A DNA stretch of 64,000 bases from Emticicia oligotrophica DSM 17448 (GCF_000263195.1 NC_018748.1:2790001-2854000), one strand, 5' to 3'. Shown: positions 19,708-28,905, numbered from the stretch's first letter. The notes: a model not told the origin generated them from the letters alone. Program-made: numbers and translations.

Positions 19708-20967
19708 ATGACTGAACATTTACCTGAAGACAATTCTTTAGAAACTACTGATGATAACTTAAAAAGCTTACAAACTTCTTCTGAAAATGAGAATAAAGCA
19801 ACGGAAGGAACACAAGATTTACCTGTTGAAGAAACCCCACCTCAGGTAGAACCCCCAGTTCAAGCGGAGCCAAAACAACCAATCTTTCATGCTCCGTGGT
19901 TTTTATCGTTTCATGGTGAAGGAACACAGTACTTTGTTATTAGGCTAATAAATGCCATTTTACAAGTGGTTACTTTCAACTTTTATTATCCTTGGGCGAA
20001 GGCAGCCAAGCTAAATTACCTATATGAGCAAACAGAATTTGCTGGAAGTCGTTTCAAGTTTCACGGTACAGGCCGAGAAATGTTTATAGGATACTTAAAA
20101 CTTCTTCTAATTTTGATTGTAATATATGGCGGTTTTTGGTGGGCAAGAGGTGATAATCGCTTCATTTTGGGCTTTTTACTGTTATATGGCGGTTTGATTT
20201 TGGTTTATCCTTTAGCCATTCATGGTACAGCTAAATACCGTTTGTCTCGAACCACATGGCGTGGGATATTCTTTGGATATCGTGGTCAATTAGGTGAACT
20301 TTTCGCTAAATTTTTTATAGGTGTATTGCTTACTCTTTTCACATTTGGAATTTATTTATCTTGGCTGGAAATTGATTTACGCAAGTATGTTACCCAAAAT
20401 GTTCGTTTTGGTAGTGCTGAATTTGATTTTGTGGGCAAAGGGGGAGATTTATTCCTTATCAAGCTCAAATATTTCGCATTTATGTTTGCTGCATTTTTTG
20501 TAGTTATGATGATGTTTGGAATTTTTGGCGTTAGTATGTCAAGCTTCATCAGTCCAGATAGTTTAGAAAAAATGAGTACTCCTTCATTTGGATTTATTAT
20601 ATGGTTAATTCTTACTTATTTCTTTGTTATTGCCATTATAGGTGCATTGGCTTTGATGCGTCAGCGAGAAATTTTTCAATATTACGCCGATAATACCTAC
20701 TTGTATCAAAACAAGCAATGGCACGGGGTAAAATTGAATATGACTTTTAGCGATTTATTTGTTTTAAGTATCACTAATATGCTCCTAATTGTGTTTACTT
20801 TGGGTATTGCTACGCCTTTTGTTGAAATCCGTACATTGCATTTTATTATGCCGCGTTTAGCAATTGATGGCTCGTTTGACCCTGACGCTTTAACTCAAAC
20901 AGAAAGCAATTATCGAGATGCCACTGGCGAAGACCTCGGCGATTGGTTAGATATTGATTTGGCCTAA
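19708..20967 (+). CDS. DUF898 (YjgN-like) polytopic membrane protein
   Basis: An inner-membrane protein of 419 residues and unknown biochemical role. The N-terminal 60 residues are acidic and Pro-rich, hence cytosolic and probably disordered. About six membrane helices follow in a repeated pattern; repeat marks are FYYPWAKAAKLNYLYEQTEFAGSRF, YLSWLEIDLRKYVTQNVRFGSAEFDF and FVEIRTLHF, with the G-R-F and aromatic spacing typical of DUF898. ATG 19708 (MTEHLP) is preferred to the upstream GTG at 19618, whose extra 30 residues do not look like a family N-terminus. The M48 protease gene begins 26 bp downstream, an arrangement also known in proteobacteria, so the two probably work together. Confidence 0.88.
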   Translation: MTEHLPEDNSLETTDDNLKSLQTSSENENKATEGTQDLPVEETPPQVEPPVQAEPKQPIFHAPWFLSFHGEGTQYFVIRLINAILQVVTFNFYYPWAKAAKLNYLYEQTEFAGSRFKFHGTGREMFIGYLKLLLILIVIYGGFWWARGDNRFILGFLLLYGGLILVYPLAIHGTAKYRLSRTTWRGIFFGYRGQLGELFAKFFIGVLLTLFTFGIYLSWLEIDLRKYVTQNVRFGSAEFDFVGKGGDLFLIKLKYFAFMFAAFFVVMMMFGIFGVSMSSFISPDSLEKMSTPSFGFIIWLILTYFFVIAIIGALALMRQREIFQYYADNTYLYQNKQWHGVKLNMTFSDLFVLSITNMLLIVFTLGIATPFVEIRTLHFIMPRLAIDGSFDPDALTQTESNYRDATGEDLGDWLDIDLA

Positions 20968-20993
20968 TACACCATATCTAAAATACTATAATC

Positions 20994-22067
20994 ATGGAAT
21001 ACGTAGCAATATATTACGATGGTAAAACCAGCCAACCCTACGAAGCTCAAGTGAATTTCGTAGGAGATAGGTTGATTATTAAGTACGGGAATGGAGAGGT
21101 AGAATGGCAGATACCTAAAATTGAATATAGTTCATTTACGGGAAAAGGGAAAACGATGCTACAATACGGAGACTTTCCGCATCAATACCTTGAATTTTTG
21201 TTAGATTCTCCTTTAAACAAAGCACTAGAAAACTATTTGCCTAAACGCCGAGAGGGATTTTGGGCATTTGCTAATGAATTGGCAGGAGCGGGTTTTAGGG
21301 GTTTATTAATTACGATAGCAATTTTTGTAGCTATTACTGTGGGTTTTTACTTCTTGTTGTTACCTAAAATTGCTGAATATGTTGCTGCTCAGATTCCAGT
21401 TGAGACCGAAGTTGAGTTAGGAAAACAGTTTTATGATAGTTTTGTTGGCGGAAAAGAAATTGACCAAGAACGAACCAAACAACTACAAATATTTGCTAAG
21501 AAAATAGATTTCCAGACTAAATATCCGCTCAAATTTACGGTAGTAAAGGATAAACAAATAAATGCTTTTGCTTTACCTGGCGGCAATGTAGTAGTATTTG
21601 ATGCCATTCTTGAGAAAATTAAAACGCCTGAAGAATTAGCCGCTTTGCTATCGCACGAAGTAACTCACGTGAAAGAACGCCATTCTTTAAAAGGGCTTTC
21701 GAGAAGTTTGGCTGGTTCGATGGTGGTTTCGGTGATTGTTGGTGATATGAATTCAATCGGGAATATCATGGTGAGCCAAGCCAATAATATTTATGAATTG
21801 GGTTTTACTCGCGAGATGGAAAAAGAAGCAGATTTAGAAGGACTCGAAATCATGTTTCATAATAAACTTGACCCCAAAGGCATGACTAGACTTATGGAAC
21901 GCCTGCATGAAGAAGAAAAAAAATATGGCGTTGATAAAATGCCCGCATATCTAAATTCGCACCCAATGACCAAAGAACGCATTGATTATATCAATAAAGA
22001 ATCAAAAGGGCATAAGGGAGAAAAAAATAAGGAGTTAGAAGAAATTTGGAGGAAAATTGAAAAATAA
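20994..22067 (+). CDS. Membrane-anchored M48-family zinc metalloprotease
   Basis: A 357-residue peptidase. The N-terminal 85 residues form a small beta-rich domain, one membrane helix spans about 103-125, and the M48 catalytic domain follows. It contains the zinc motif HEVTH (221-225) and the downstream glutamate region REMEKEADLEG (273-283). The sequence AFALPGGNVVVFDAIL is typical of BepA/LoiP-like M48 proteases, which act on envelope proteins. The tail is very Lys/Glu rich. It is cotranscribed with the DUF898 gene (26-bp gap) and followed by a terminator. Its substrate is unknown; the DUF898 protein is the obvious candidate partner. Confidence 0.92.
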   Translation: MEYVAIYYDGKTSQPYEAQVNFVGDRLIIKYGNGEVEWQIPKIEYSSFTGKGKTMLQYGDFPHQYLEFLLDSPLNKALENYLPKRREGFWAFANELAGAGFRGLLITIAIFVAITVGFYFLLLPKIAEYVAAQIPVETEVELGKQFYDSFVGGKEIDQERTKQLQIFAKKIDFQTKYPLKFTVVKDKQINAFALPGGNVVVFDAILEKIKTPEELAALLSHEVTHVKERHSLKGLSRSLAGSMVVSVIVGDMNSIGNIMVSQANNIYELGFTREMEKEADLEGLEIMFHNKLDPKGMTRLMERLHEEEKKYGVDKMPAYLNSHPMTKERIDYINKESKGHKGEKNKELEEIWRKIEK

Positions 22068-22074
22068 TGTAGAC

Positions 22075-22117
22075 GACACACCTGCAAAATCTTATCGAAT
22101 ACAGGTGTGTCATACTT
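22075..22117 (+). terminator. Terminator of the DUF898-M48 operon
   Basis: The arms GACACACCTG and CAGGTGTGTC form a perfect 10-bp stem with a 17-nt loop, followed by ATACTTTTT. Confidence 0.85.
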
Positions 22118-22130
22118 TTTGATAAAAATA

Positions 22131-22523
22131 TTAAACCGCTTCTTTTTTTTCCTGAAAAACGGGTAGTAATTGTACCATATTAGCTTCACGGTGTTGCAAG
22201 CCCCAAGTAATCATCGCTTCTAAAACACTGCTTAATTGCTTCCCAGATTCAGTCAATTCGTATTCTACCGTTACAGGTGTGGTATTGTAAACACTTCTAC
22301 TAATAATTCCGTTGGCTTCTAAATCTTTTAGTTCTTGTGAGAGCATTCGGGGGGTAATTTTTGTAATTTCTCGCTCAATTTCCTTGAAACGTTTCTTCCC
22401 AAATAATAAAGTGCCAATAATTGGCATTTTCCATTTCCCTTGAAAAGCGTTGAGTGTATCTTGAATAGCCAATACGTAAGAAACTGGACATTTCTTTACA
22501 TTTTCTAATTTTAGTATCTGCAT
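22131..22523 (-). CDS. HxlR-family transcriptional regulator (QorR-like)
   Basis: A winged-helix dimeric regulator of 130 residues. The core runs CPVSYVLAIQDTLNAFQGKW, then ITPRMLSQELKDLEANGII (recognition region) and VEYELTESGKQL. The single N-terminal Cys (residue 12, in KKCPVSY) is the conserved redox-sensing position of the HxlR/DUF24 family. The ATG at 22523 was chosen over an upstream one at 22568 because that extension covers the promoter and operator repeats. It is divergent from a qorB-type gene, matching the known ytfG/ytfH (qorB/HxlR) pairing and the QorR system of Corynebacterium, so it most likely senses quinones or oxidants and represses its neighbour and itself. The regulation is inference from context. 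Confidence 0.9.
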   Translation of the reverse strand: MQILKLENVKKCPVSYVLAIQDTLNAFQGKWKMPIIGTLLFGKKRFKEIEREITKITPRMLSQELKDLEANGIISRSVYNTTPVTVEYELTESGKQLSSVLEAMITWGLQHREANMVQLLPVFQEKKEAV

Positions 22524-22540
22524 CTTGTTGATTATTAGAG

Positions 22541-22614
22541 TACTATACTTTTTGATACTACTATACAAAAGTATACTGATATATTTTATATAGCTAAGTT
22601 AATATACTTTTGTG
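22541..22614. promoter_or_regulatory. Divergent promoter/operator region between hxlR and qorB
   Basis: Three copies of a TATACTTTTG-like motif occur: CTATACTTTTTG at about 22543-22554, its inverse CAAAAGTATA at 22566-22575, and TATACTTTTG at 22603-22612. The second contains a minus-strand -7 box (TACTTTTG) for hxlR; the third a plus-strand -7 box (22605-22612) for qorB. The first two form an imperfect inverted repeat around a short centre, a plausible HxlR-dimer operator that overlaps the regulator's own promoter. Confidence 0.6.
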
Positions 22615-22651
22615 CCATCGAAAACAAATTATTAACAAAAATTTTAAAGAT

Positions 22652-23515
22652 ATGATATTGGTAACAGGTGGAACCGGACAACTAGGTGGTTTAGTAGTAG
22701 AAAATCTATTGAAAAAAATGCCAGCAAGTGAATTAGCGGTATTGGTAAGAGATGCCAGTAAAGCGACAGATTTAAAAGTAAAAGGTGTAGATGTAAGAGT
22801 AGGAACATATTTTGATAAGGAATCATTAACAAAAGCTTTTGAAGGTGTTGAAAAAGTACTGTTGGTTTCCTCTAATGATTTTAATGAACGTTTAGGACAG
22901 CATAAAAATGTAGTTGATGCTGCAAAAGCTGCTGGAGTTCAACATATTTTTTATACAGGTGTAACACTAAAAAATATTGAAACTTCACCTTTGAAACCAC
23001 TTTTAGGAGACCATTACCAAACTGAAGATTATATCAAGGTGAGCGGACTTACTTACACTTTCTTACAAAATAGTCTTTATCAGGAGGTAATCCCAATGTT
23101 TGCTGGGCCAACTGCTCTCGAAACTGGTATCTTCTTTGCAGGTGGTGAAGGAAAAGTTGCTTTTGCTTCACGAATAGATTTAGCCGAAGCAACTGCCAAT
23201 ATTCTTGCTTCAACAGGCCACGAAAATAAAACTTACAATCTGACAGGGGCCGAAGCTCATTCGTTTGCTGATATTGCTGCTGAGTTATCGAATCTTTCGG
23301 GAAAAACGGTAGGGTATGTAAGTCCAGAATCAGAAGCTTTTGAAGCTTCACTCAAACAATTTGGTTTGCCAGAAGGAATTGTTATTATGTCGGTTTTATT
23401 TGCAGCTGGGATTAAAAATGGAGATTTTGATGTTACTTATTCTGCTTTAGAAGAATTTTTGGGTCGTAAGCCAACAGATTTAAAAACTTTTTTGAAGGTG
23501 GCTTATGGAGTTTAA
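22652..23515 (+). CDS. qorB: NAD(P)H:quinone oxidoreductase, QorB/YtfG-like (NmrA family)
   Basis: A 287-residue atypical short-chain dehydrogenase. The Rossmann nucleotide-binding motif is at the very start (VTGGTGQLGG, residues 4-13). From memory of E. coli YtfG the similarity runs the full length: PASELAVLVRD, GVEKVLLVSS, QHKNVVDAAKAAGVQHIFYTG, and the closing SLKQFGLPEGI segment. It reduces quinones using NADPH and is probably a detoxifying enzyme. The ATG at 22652 was chosen because the Rossmann fold begins directly there; the longer frame from 22610 begins inside the -7 region. It is divergent from the HxlR regulator, which supports redox-responsive control. Confidence 0.9.
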   Translation: MILVTGGTGQLGGLVVENLLKKMPASELAVLVRDASKATDLKVKGVDVRVGTYFDKESLTKAFEGVEKVLLVSSNDFNERLGQHKNVVDAAKAAGVQHIFYTGVTLKNIETSPLKPLLGDHYQTEDYIKVSGLTYTFLQNSLYQEVIPMFAGPTALETGIFFAGGEGKVAFASRIDLAEATANILASTGHENKTYNLTGAEAHSFADIAAELSNLSGKTVGYVSPESEAFEASLKQFGLPEGIVIMSVLFAAGIKNGDFDVTYSALEEFLGRKPTDLKTFLKVAYGV

Positions 23516-23566
23516 AATACTTCTCGAAGTTTTATTAACTTTGAATACCTGAAAATTTAGAAAATC

Positions 23567-24460
23567 ATGGAACGGAAAGAGTTTCTGCAATCAATTTTAT
23601 CACTCTCGGCAATGGGAACACTCAGTAGCTTCAAGCAATTTACCGATACCTTACCAACACAAAGCAAACGAATGCCAGTGTTGTTTACCTCACATGGAAA
23701 TCCAATGGATATTCCTTTATCAAAAGAAGATCGTCCATTTTGGAATGCACTATTTCATTTGGGTAATGAATTACAAAAAAAATATGAGGTAAAAGCAGCT
23801 TTGGTGGTATCGGCACACTGGTGTTCGCGTGGAACCTTTGTGAATATCTCGCCTGAGCAGCAACAAATTTATGATTACTATGGTTTTCCCAAACATTATT
23901 ACGACCCGAAGTATCACGCTAAAGGTGCACCAGAAATTGCAAAAGAAGTAACAAAAATTATCCCGTCAGTACATGAAACTACCGAATGGGGGCTCGATCA
24001 TGGTGCTTGGCCAATGTTGATGCACTTATTTCCGAAGGCTAATATTCCTGTTTTTCAGATGAGTATTAGTTATTACGAATCGCCTCAATATCATTATGAA
24101 TTAGGTAAACAATTAAAATCTCTTCGTGAAAAGGGGGTTTTAATCATCGGAAGTGGCTCTTTGATTCATAATCTGCAAATTTTAGGTGAAAAGTTTCGTA
24201 CTGGTGATATGACTCCTTTTGGATGGGAGCCCGAATATGATGCTTGGATAAAAAAACAAATTGATGAGCGTAGTTTTATGAATGTGGTTAATTATGAAAC
24301 AAGCCACAAATTAGGCAAACTAGCAGCTCCAACTCCTGACCACTTTGTGCCTGTACTTTATAGTTTAGGCCTAATAGACCCTAAAGATGAGTTGAAGTAT
24401 TTTTATGAAGGAAAGCCAAATTTACCAGCTTTTAGTGAACGCAGTTTTATTTTGGCTTAA
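23567..24460 (+). CDS. ygiD: Extradiol ring-cleavage dioxygenase, DODA/YgiD type (LigB family)
   Basis: A 297-residue dioxygenase of the class III LigB superfamily, similar to E. coli YgiD (4,5-DOPA dioxygenase). Metal-binding and catalytic His residues are seen in FTSHGNPMD (about 41-49), VVSAHWCSRG (about 83-92) and WGLDHGAWPML (about 142-152). An extra 30 N-terminal residues, absent from YgiD, carry a weak hydrophobic stretch (LQSILSLSAMGTLSS) that could be an export signal or anchor, though no Tat twin arginine is present. It lies 51 bp after qorB and may be cotranscribed; a terminator follows. The physiological substrate is unknown, but a catechol-type ring fits the quinone reductase next to it. 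Confidence 0.88.
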   Translation: MERKEFLQSILSLSAMGTLSSFKQFTDTLPTQSKRMPVLFTSHGNPMDIPLSKEDRPFWNALFHLGNELQKKYEVKAALVVSAHWCSRGTFVNISPEQQQIYDYYGFPKHYYDPKYHAKGAPEIAKEVTKIIPSVHETTEWGLDHGAWPMLMHLFPKANIPVFQMSISYYESPQYHYELGKQLKSLREKGVLIIGSGSLIHNLQILGEKFRTGDMTPFGWEPEYDAWIKKQIDERSFMNVVNYETSHKLGKLAAPTPDHFVPVLYSLGLIDPKDELKYFYEGKPNLPAFSERSFILA

Positions 24461-24476
24461 GAATATATCTTTAAAT

Positions 24477-24508
24477 AAAAAAGTCGAGGGCATGGCTCTC
24501 GACTTTTC
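24477..24508. terminator. Bidirectional terminator between the ygiD-like gene and the efflux operon
   Basis: Stem AAAAGTCGAG / CTCGACTTTT with a 9-nt loop and A/T tracts on both sides. It can serve both convergent units. Confidence 0.88.
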
Positions 24509-24530
24509 TGTTTATATCAATCTTAAATGC

Positions 24531-27500
24531 TTACTCGTGTACAAGTTCGGCGGTTTTCTTAGCCTTCTTTTTGTTTGATAGTTTTAGTATTCGATTCTTC
24601 AATGATTCGATAATCATATACATAGAAGGTACTAAGAAAAGTGTAAGAAGGAGTGAACTCGTAAGTCCACCGATAATTACCCACGCCATTCCATTTTTTA
24701 CTTCTGCACCTGAGCCGGAAGCCAATGCAATTGGTAACATACCTGCAATCATGGCTATGGTTGTCATGAGAATTGGACGCAAACGCTCTTTACCAGCCTC
24801 AATAAGAGCTTCTTTGACCGAAAGTCCTTCAGCTTTTAAGTGATTGGTAAAATCTACAATTAGAATACCGTTTTTAGCTACTAAGCCCAAGAGCATGATT
24901 AGACCAACGATGGCAAAAATAGTAAGTGATTCCATAGTTAGTGCAAGTGCCAATAAAGCACCAATCAAAGCCACTGGAATAGAGAATAATACCACAAATG
25001 GATAAACCACACTTTCGTAGAGGGCCACCATGATGAGATAAACCAATAGAATACCTAGTCCGAATGCTAATCCTAAACTACCAAAGGCATCTTTTTGGCG
25101 TTGGGCTTCTCCTTGAAATTCAATTGTAATGCCATCGGGAATTTTAAGTTTGGCAATTTCCTTTTCAATATCAGCTACAATTGTACCCGTTGGACGACCT
25201 ACGGATGAAGCCGTAACTTTGATTGAATTCATTCGGTCAGAACGCTCAAGTACTGCTTGACCAACAACCTCTGAAATATCGGCTATCTCGTTAAGTTTTA
25301 CGATGCTTCCACGATTTGTTCTTAAAGTAAGTGCTCGGATGTTTTCAATCGAGCGTCTATCTGACTTTTCCAACGAAATATTGATAGGATATTCTTCTCC
25401 TTCTTGTTTGAATTTCGATAGGTCGTTTCCTCTGAATGCCAACTGAATAGCTCCACCAACTTCAGGAACACTTAAACCAGCTTGAGCGATTTTCTCACGA
25501 TTTAATTGAATGGCAATTTCGGTTTTAGGACTTTTCGTACTAAATTCTACGTAATCGGTTCCGGGAGTTTTACGGACAATATTCTTAACCGATTGAGCAA
25601 ACTCTCGGATTTGCTTCATATCAACACCCTTCACGGCAATCTGAATAGGTGCTTCACTATTACCAGTGATATTAGCGGGACGAATGACTACTTTTACCCC
25701 CGGAATCTGTGAGATTTCGTTACGAACCATGTCACCAAATTTATCTGATGAAATGCTGCGTTTTTCTTTGTCAACAAGTGTTACCGCAATTTCAGAAATA
25801 TTTGAGTTTGAATTTCCTGAACCCATTGCACCAGTTTGAGTACCTACATTGGCAAAAACTTTAGTAACTTCTGGTTTTTGAAGTAATAACTGCTCTACTT
25901 GGCGAGTCATGAGGTTGGTTTGGTTCAATGGCGTTTGAGGCGACATTTCGAGCTGAATGGTCAATTCTCCACGGTCACCAGCACCTGTAAAAGCAGTACC
26001 AATAAAGCCAGCAGGTAATAGAGCAATTGAACCACAGAATAGGGCAAAAATTACTAATAATACCCAACGTTTATGGTTTAATGCCCAAGATAACATTCGG
26101 CCATATTCATCTCTTAAATTATTGAGGAAATTCTCAAAAGCAAGGTTGATTTTACCCCAAAGACTTGATTTACTCAAAATCTCAACCTTGCCCCATCTTG
26201 ATGCCAAAAGTGGAGTAAGTGTAAAAGAAACCAATAAACTCATGAGGGTTGAGAATACTACAACTAAAGAAAATTCACGTAGGATATTGCCAATCAAGCC
26301 GCCACTCATAGATAAAGGTAGGAAAACCACCACATCGACAAGCGTAATGGCAAGGGCAGTAAAACCAATTTCGTTTCTACCATCAAGAGCCGCTTGCACC
26401 TTATTCTTACCCATTTCGAGGTAGCGATAGATATTCTCTAAAACCACAATACTATCATCAACCAAGATACCTACTACCAATGAAAGTCCCATGAGGGTCA
26501 TTAGGTTGAGCGAGAAGCCAAAAACATACATCAGAATGAATGTTGGTATCATGGCCGAAGGAATGGCAACCAATACGAACATTGAGCTTCGGAAACTGTG
26601 TAAAAAGAACAACATTACGCCTGCTACAATTACAATAGCCAAGAACAAATCATGTACTACGGCGTCGGCTGAGGCAAGTGTATAAATCGATTGGTCGGCC
26701 GCAATTTCGTAGTTGAAGTTTTTAGAGGCATAAGATTGCTTAATTTTCTGTAATGTTTCTTTGACTGATTTACTCACATTTACAGCATTCGCATCTGCTT
26801 GCTTTACAATTTCAATACCAATACCAGCCTTTCCATTATTTCGATTAATGGTTTTAGATTCCGTTTGACCATCTGTAATATTAGCAATGTCTTTTAATAA
26901 AACTCTGCTTCCATCATTATTTTGTCGAATAATAAGGTTACGAAGTTCATCTACCTTTATAAGTTTCGCATCTAATCTGATTGACGTACGATTATCATTG
27001 CTTAATACGCTACCTGCTGGAAACGAACTATTGCTATTGGCAATGGTTTGATTTACTTGGGCAGATGAAATATTGTAGGCTTGTAATTTAGTATTATCAA
27101 GATTTACTTGAATTTCACGCTCATTTCCACCGATTAATCTAACTGTACCTACACCTGCTACATTTGAGAGAATAGGCTTTATTTTTTGCTCGATTAAATC
27201 ATACAAAGCTGGTTCCGACATATTGGCCGAAGCACTTATTCTAAGTACAGGAATTTCATCAGTATTAAAACGATTGACTACGGGGTCATCGGCATCATCA
27301 GGTAATGTCGATTTTATTTGATTTATTTTACGTTCGGCATCTCGCTGTGCATCAAGTGTGTTGATACCTGCTTTAAGCTGAACAGTTACGATAGAAATCC
27401 CTTCTGATGAAGTAGAAGCAATCTTATCTACACCCTCGATGGCCGAAATGGCTTCTTCGATGGGTTTGGTGAGGGTATTCTGGATTTCATCAGAAGAAGC

Positions 27501-27659
27501 ACCACGATATACGGTTTGAACCATGATTACGTTGGCTTCGAACTTTGGCAAAAGATTGTAATTCAATTGCTTATAGCTAATCGCACCAAACAAAATCAGC
27601 GTTACGAAAAATACCGTAATCAGCAATGGGCGTTTGATTGATATTTCGGTTATTGACAT
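24531..27659 (-). CDS. RND-family efflux transporter, AcrB/HAE1-like
   Basis: A proton-driven inner-membrane pump of 1042 residues, last gene of a four-gene efflux locus. The topology is that of the RND family: one N-terminal helix (ISIKRPLLITVFF), a large periplasmic porter domain, a helix cluster containing GILVDDSIVVLENIYR (the proton-relay aspartates, about 400-410), then a second helix and porter set with GLVAKNGILIVDF and RLRPILMTTIAMIAGMLP. These signatures place it in the hydrophobe/amphiphile (HAE1) group rather than the heavy-metal group. Nothing is missing. The drug or compound exported is not predictable. Confidence 0.95.
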   Translation of the reverse strand: MSITEISIKRPLLITVFFVTLILFGAISYKQLNYNLLPKFEANVIMVQTVYRGASSDEIQNTLTKPIEEAISAIEGVDKIASTSSEGISIVTVQLKAGINTLDAQRDAERKINQIKSTLPDDADDPVVNRFNTDEIPVLRISASANMSEPALYDLIEQKIKPILSNVAGVGTVRLIGGNEREIQVNLDNTKLQAYNISSAQVNQTIANSNSSFPAGSVLSNDNRTSIRLDAKLIKVDELRNLIIRQNNDGSRVLLKDIANITDGQTESKTINRNNGKAGIGIEIVKQADANAVNVSKSVKETLQKIKQSYASKNFNYEIAADQSIYTLASADAVVHDLFLAIVIVAGVMLFFLHSFRSSMFVLVAIPSAMIPTFILMYVFGFSLNLMTLMGLSLVVGILVDDSIVVLENIYRYLEMGKNKVQAALDGRNEIGFTALAITLVDVVVFLPLSMSGGLIGNILREFSLVVVFSTLMSLLVSFTLTPLLASRWGKVEILSKSSLWGKINLAFENFLNNLRDEYGRMLSWALNHKRWVLLVIFALFCGSIALLPAGFIGTAFTGAGDRGELTIQLEMSPQTPLNQTNLMTRQVEQLLLQKPEVTKVFANVGTQTGAMGSGNSNSNISEIAVTLVDKEKRSISSDKFGDMVRNEISQIPGVKVVIRPANITGNSEAPIQIAVKGVDMKQIREFAQSVKNIVRKTPGTDYVEFSTKSPKTEIAIQLNREKIAQAGLSVPEVGGAIQLAFRGNDLSKFKQEGEEYPINISLEKSDRRSIENIRALTLRTNRGSIVKLNEIADISEVVGQAVLERSDRMNSIKVTASSVGRPTGTIVADIEKEIAKLKIPDGITIEFQGEAQRQKDAFGSLGLAFGLGILLVYLIMVALYESVVYPFVVLFSIPVALIGALLALALTMESLTIFAIVGLIMLLGLVAKNGILIVDFTNHLKAEGLSVKEALIEAGKERLRPILMTTIAMIAGMLPIALASGSGAEVKNGMAWVIIGGLTSSLLLTLFLVPSMYMIIESLKNRILKLSNKKKAKKTAELVHE

Positions 27660-27670
27660 TTTTTTAATAG

Positions 27671-27836
27671 TTATTTGTTGATTAGTTACTGGTCTACTGA
27701 GAAACTGCTTATTTGTTTATTTCTTAAAAGTTACTGGTTGAGTGCATGATTTTTAAAATTTATATTAAATCACAAATTCCCTCATAATTAATTTACCAGT
27801 AACAAATCCACTATTAACCAGTAGACCAATAACCAA
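27671..27836. repeat. Nested inverted repeats between the adaptor and pump genes
   Basis: The 177-bp space between two operon genes carries nested inverted repeats. The outer arms are TTACTGGTCTACTG (27687-27700) and CAGTAGACCAATAA (27819-27832), 13 of 14 matching. The inner arms are GTTACTGGT (27730-27738) and ACCAGTAAC (27795-27803), a perfect 9-bp match. The transcript could fold into a long structure; RNA processing or translational tuning is possible. Confidence 0.6.
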
Positions 27837-28892
27837 TTACTTATTTGATGTTTTTACAATACTACTGCCATCTGTTAGGTTTATTTGGCCACTGATTACT
27901 ACCTCTTCACCTGCTACTAAACCACCCACAACTTCAATGTTTTCTCCGATTTCTCGACCGACAGTAATTTTTCTAATTTTTGCTACATTATTCTCAGCAA
28001 CATATACATAAGGATTTTTTATGCCTTCAACCAAAGCTAATTTTGGTATTTGTAATACACGAGCTTTACCGCCTAAATCAAATGCTACCATTACGTAAGT
28101 GCCAGCTTTAAGTTCGTTGGTATTGAGTTGTAGTTCTACGCGATAATTATGATTTTCATCACCTTTCGGAGAGATAAACTTCACATTTCCTGTAAAGTTT
28201 TTTGTTGGAAACACATCAGTAGTTATACTTGCTTTCTGCCCTAAACGTAATTGATAAACATCTTTTTCGTTGACGAATACCACTGCTTTTAAGTGTGCAT
28301 CATCTACAACCGTTGCGATTACCGTTCCAGGACTTACAAATTCACCAGCCATTAATTTACGAGAAGTAACAATCCCACTGATTGGAGAAATAATGTTACC
28401 ATCGGTAATTTGTTGTTTTACTTGCTCAATCTGGATACGTGTATTTTCAATATCGTATTTTCCGTTTACTACACTCAATTCTGTACCCGCATTACCTTTA
28501 AAAAGGTCTTCGTTTCTTTGTAAATCTCTTTCTAATTTGGCAAGTGTTAGCTCATTTGCTTTCAAATTCAACTGTTTGAGTCGAGAATCTAATGTTCCGA
28601 TAACTTGTCCTTTGGCCACTCTTGAACCAACTTCAATGGCAAGTTTTTCTATTTTTCCTTGAATACCTACTGCAATAGTGGCTTCACTATTAAGTTCTAA
28701 GTTGGCAGGTAAAACTACTTTTCCGTCAAAATCTTGGTAAGCAACTGGCGTTGTAGCCACCGAAACTGGAATTTTCGTGCGGTCAACAACTACTTTATTG
28801 GCGTCTATTTTTTTCTTGTTTCTGGCAAGAGTAAAGCCGATAGCTCCCAATACCGCAACAACTGATATGATAATGATGATTGACTTTTTCAT
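27837..28892 (-). CDS. RND efflux periplasmic adaptor (membrane fusion protein)
   Basis: A 351-residue HlyD/AcrA-type adaptor that links pump and outer-membrane channel. One N-terminal membrane anchor (IIIIISVVAVLGAIGFTLA, about 4-22), then the split lipoyl/barrel-sandwich domain (IEKLAIEVGSRVAKGQVIGTLD and GIVTSRKLMAGEFVSPG), a helical hairpin between them and a beta-barrel domain (LRLGQKASITTDVFPTK). It lies 14 bp after the tolC-like gene, so translation is probably coupled. The 177-bp repeat-bearing gap to the pump gene is unusual for this operon. Confidence 0.94.
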   Translation of the reverse strand: MKKSIIIIISVVAVLGAIGFTLARNKKKIDANKVVVDRTKIPVSVATTPVAYQDFDGKVVLPANLELNSEATIAVGIQGKIEKLAIEVGSRVAKGQVIGTLDSRLKQLNLKANELTLAKLERDLQRNEDLFKGNAGTELSVVNGKYDIENTRIQIEQVKQQITDGNIISPISGIVTSRKLMAGEFVSPGTVIATVVDDAHLKAVVFVNEKDVYQLRLGQKASITTDVFPTKNFTGNVKFISPKGDENHNYRVELQLNTNELKAGTYVMVAFDLGGKARVLQIPKLALVEGIKNPYVYVAENNVAKIRKITVGREIGENIEVVGGLVAGEEVVISGQINLTDGSSIVKTSNK

Positions 28893-28905
28893 TGAAATAT
28901 TTTTA

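Noticed and set aside
25957-26424. 155-codon plus-strand frame inside the RND pump gene
   Set aside because: Shadow of the well-conserved pump sequence, with no start context or homology-like motif.
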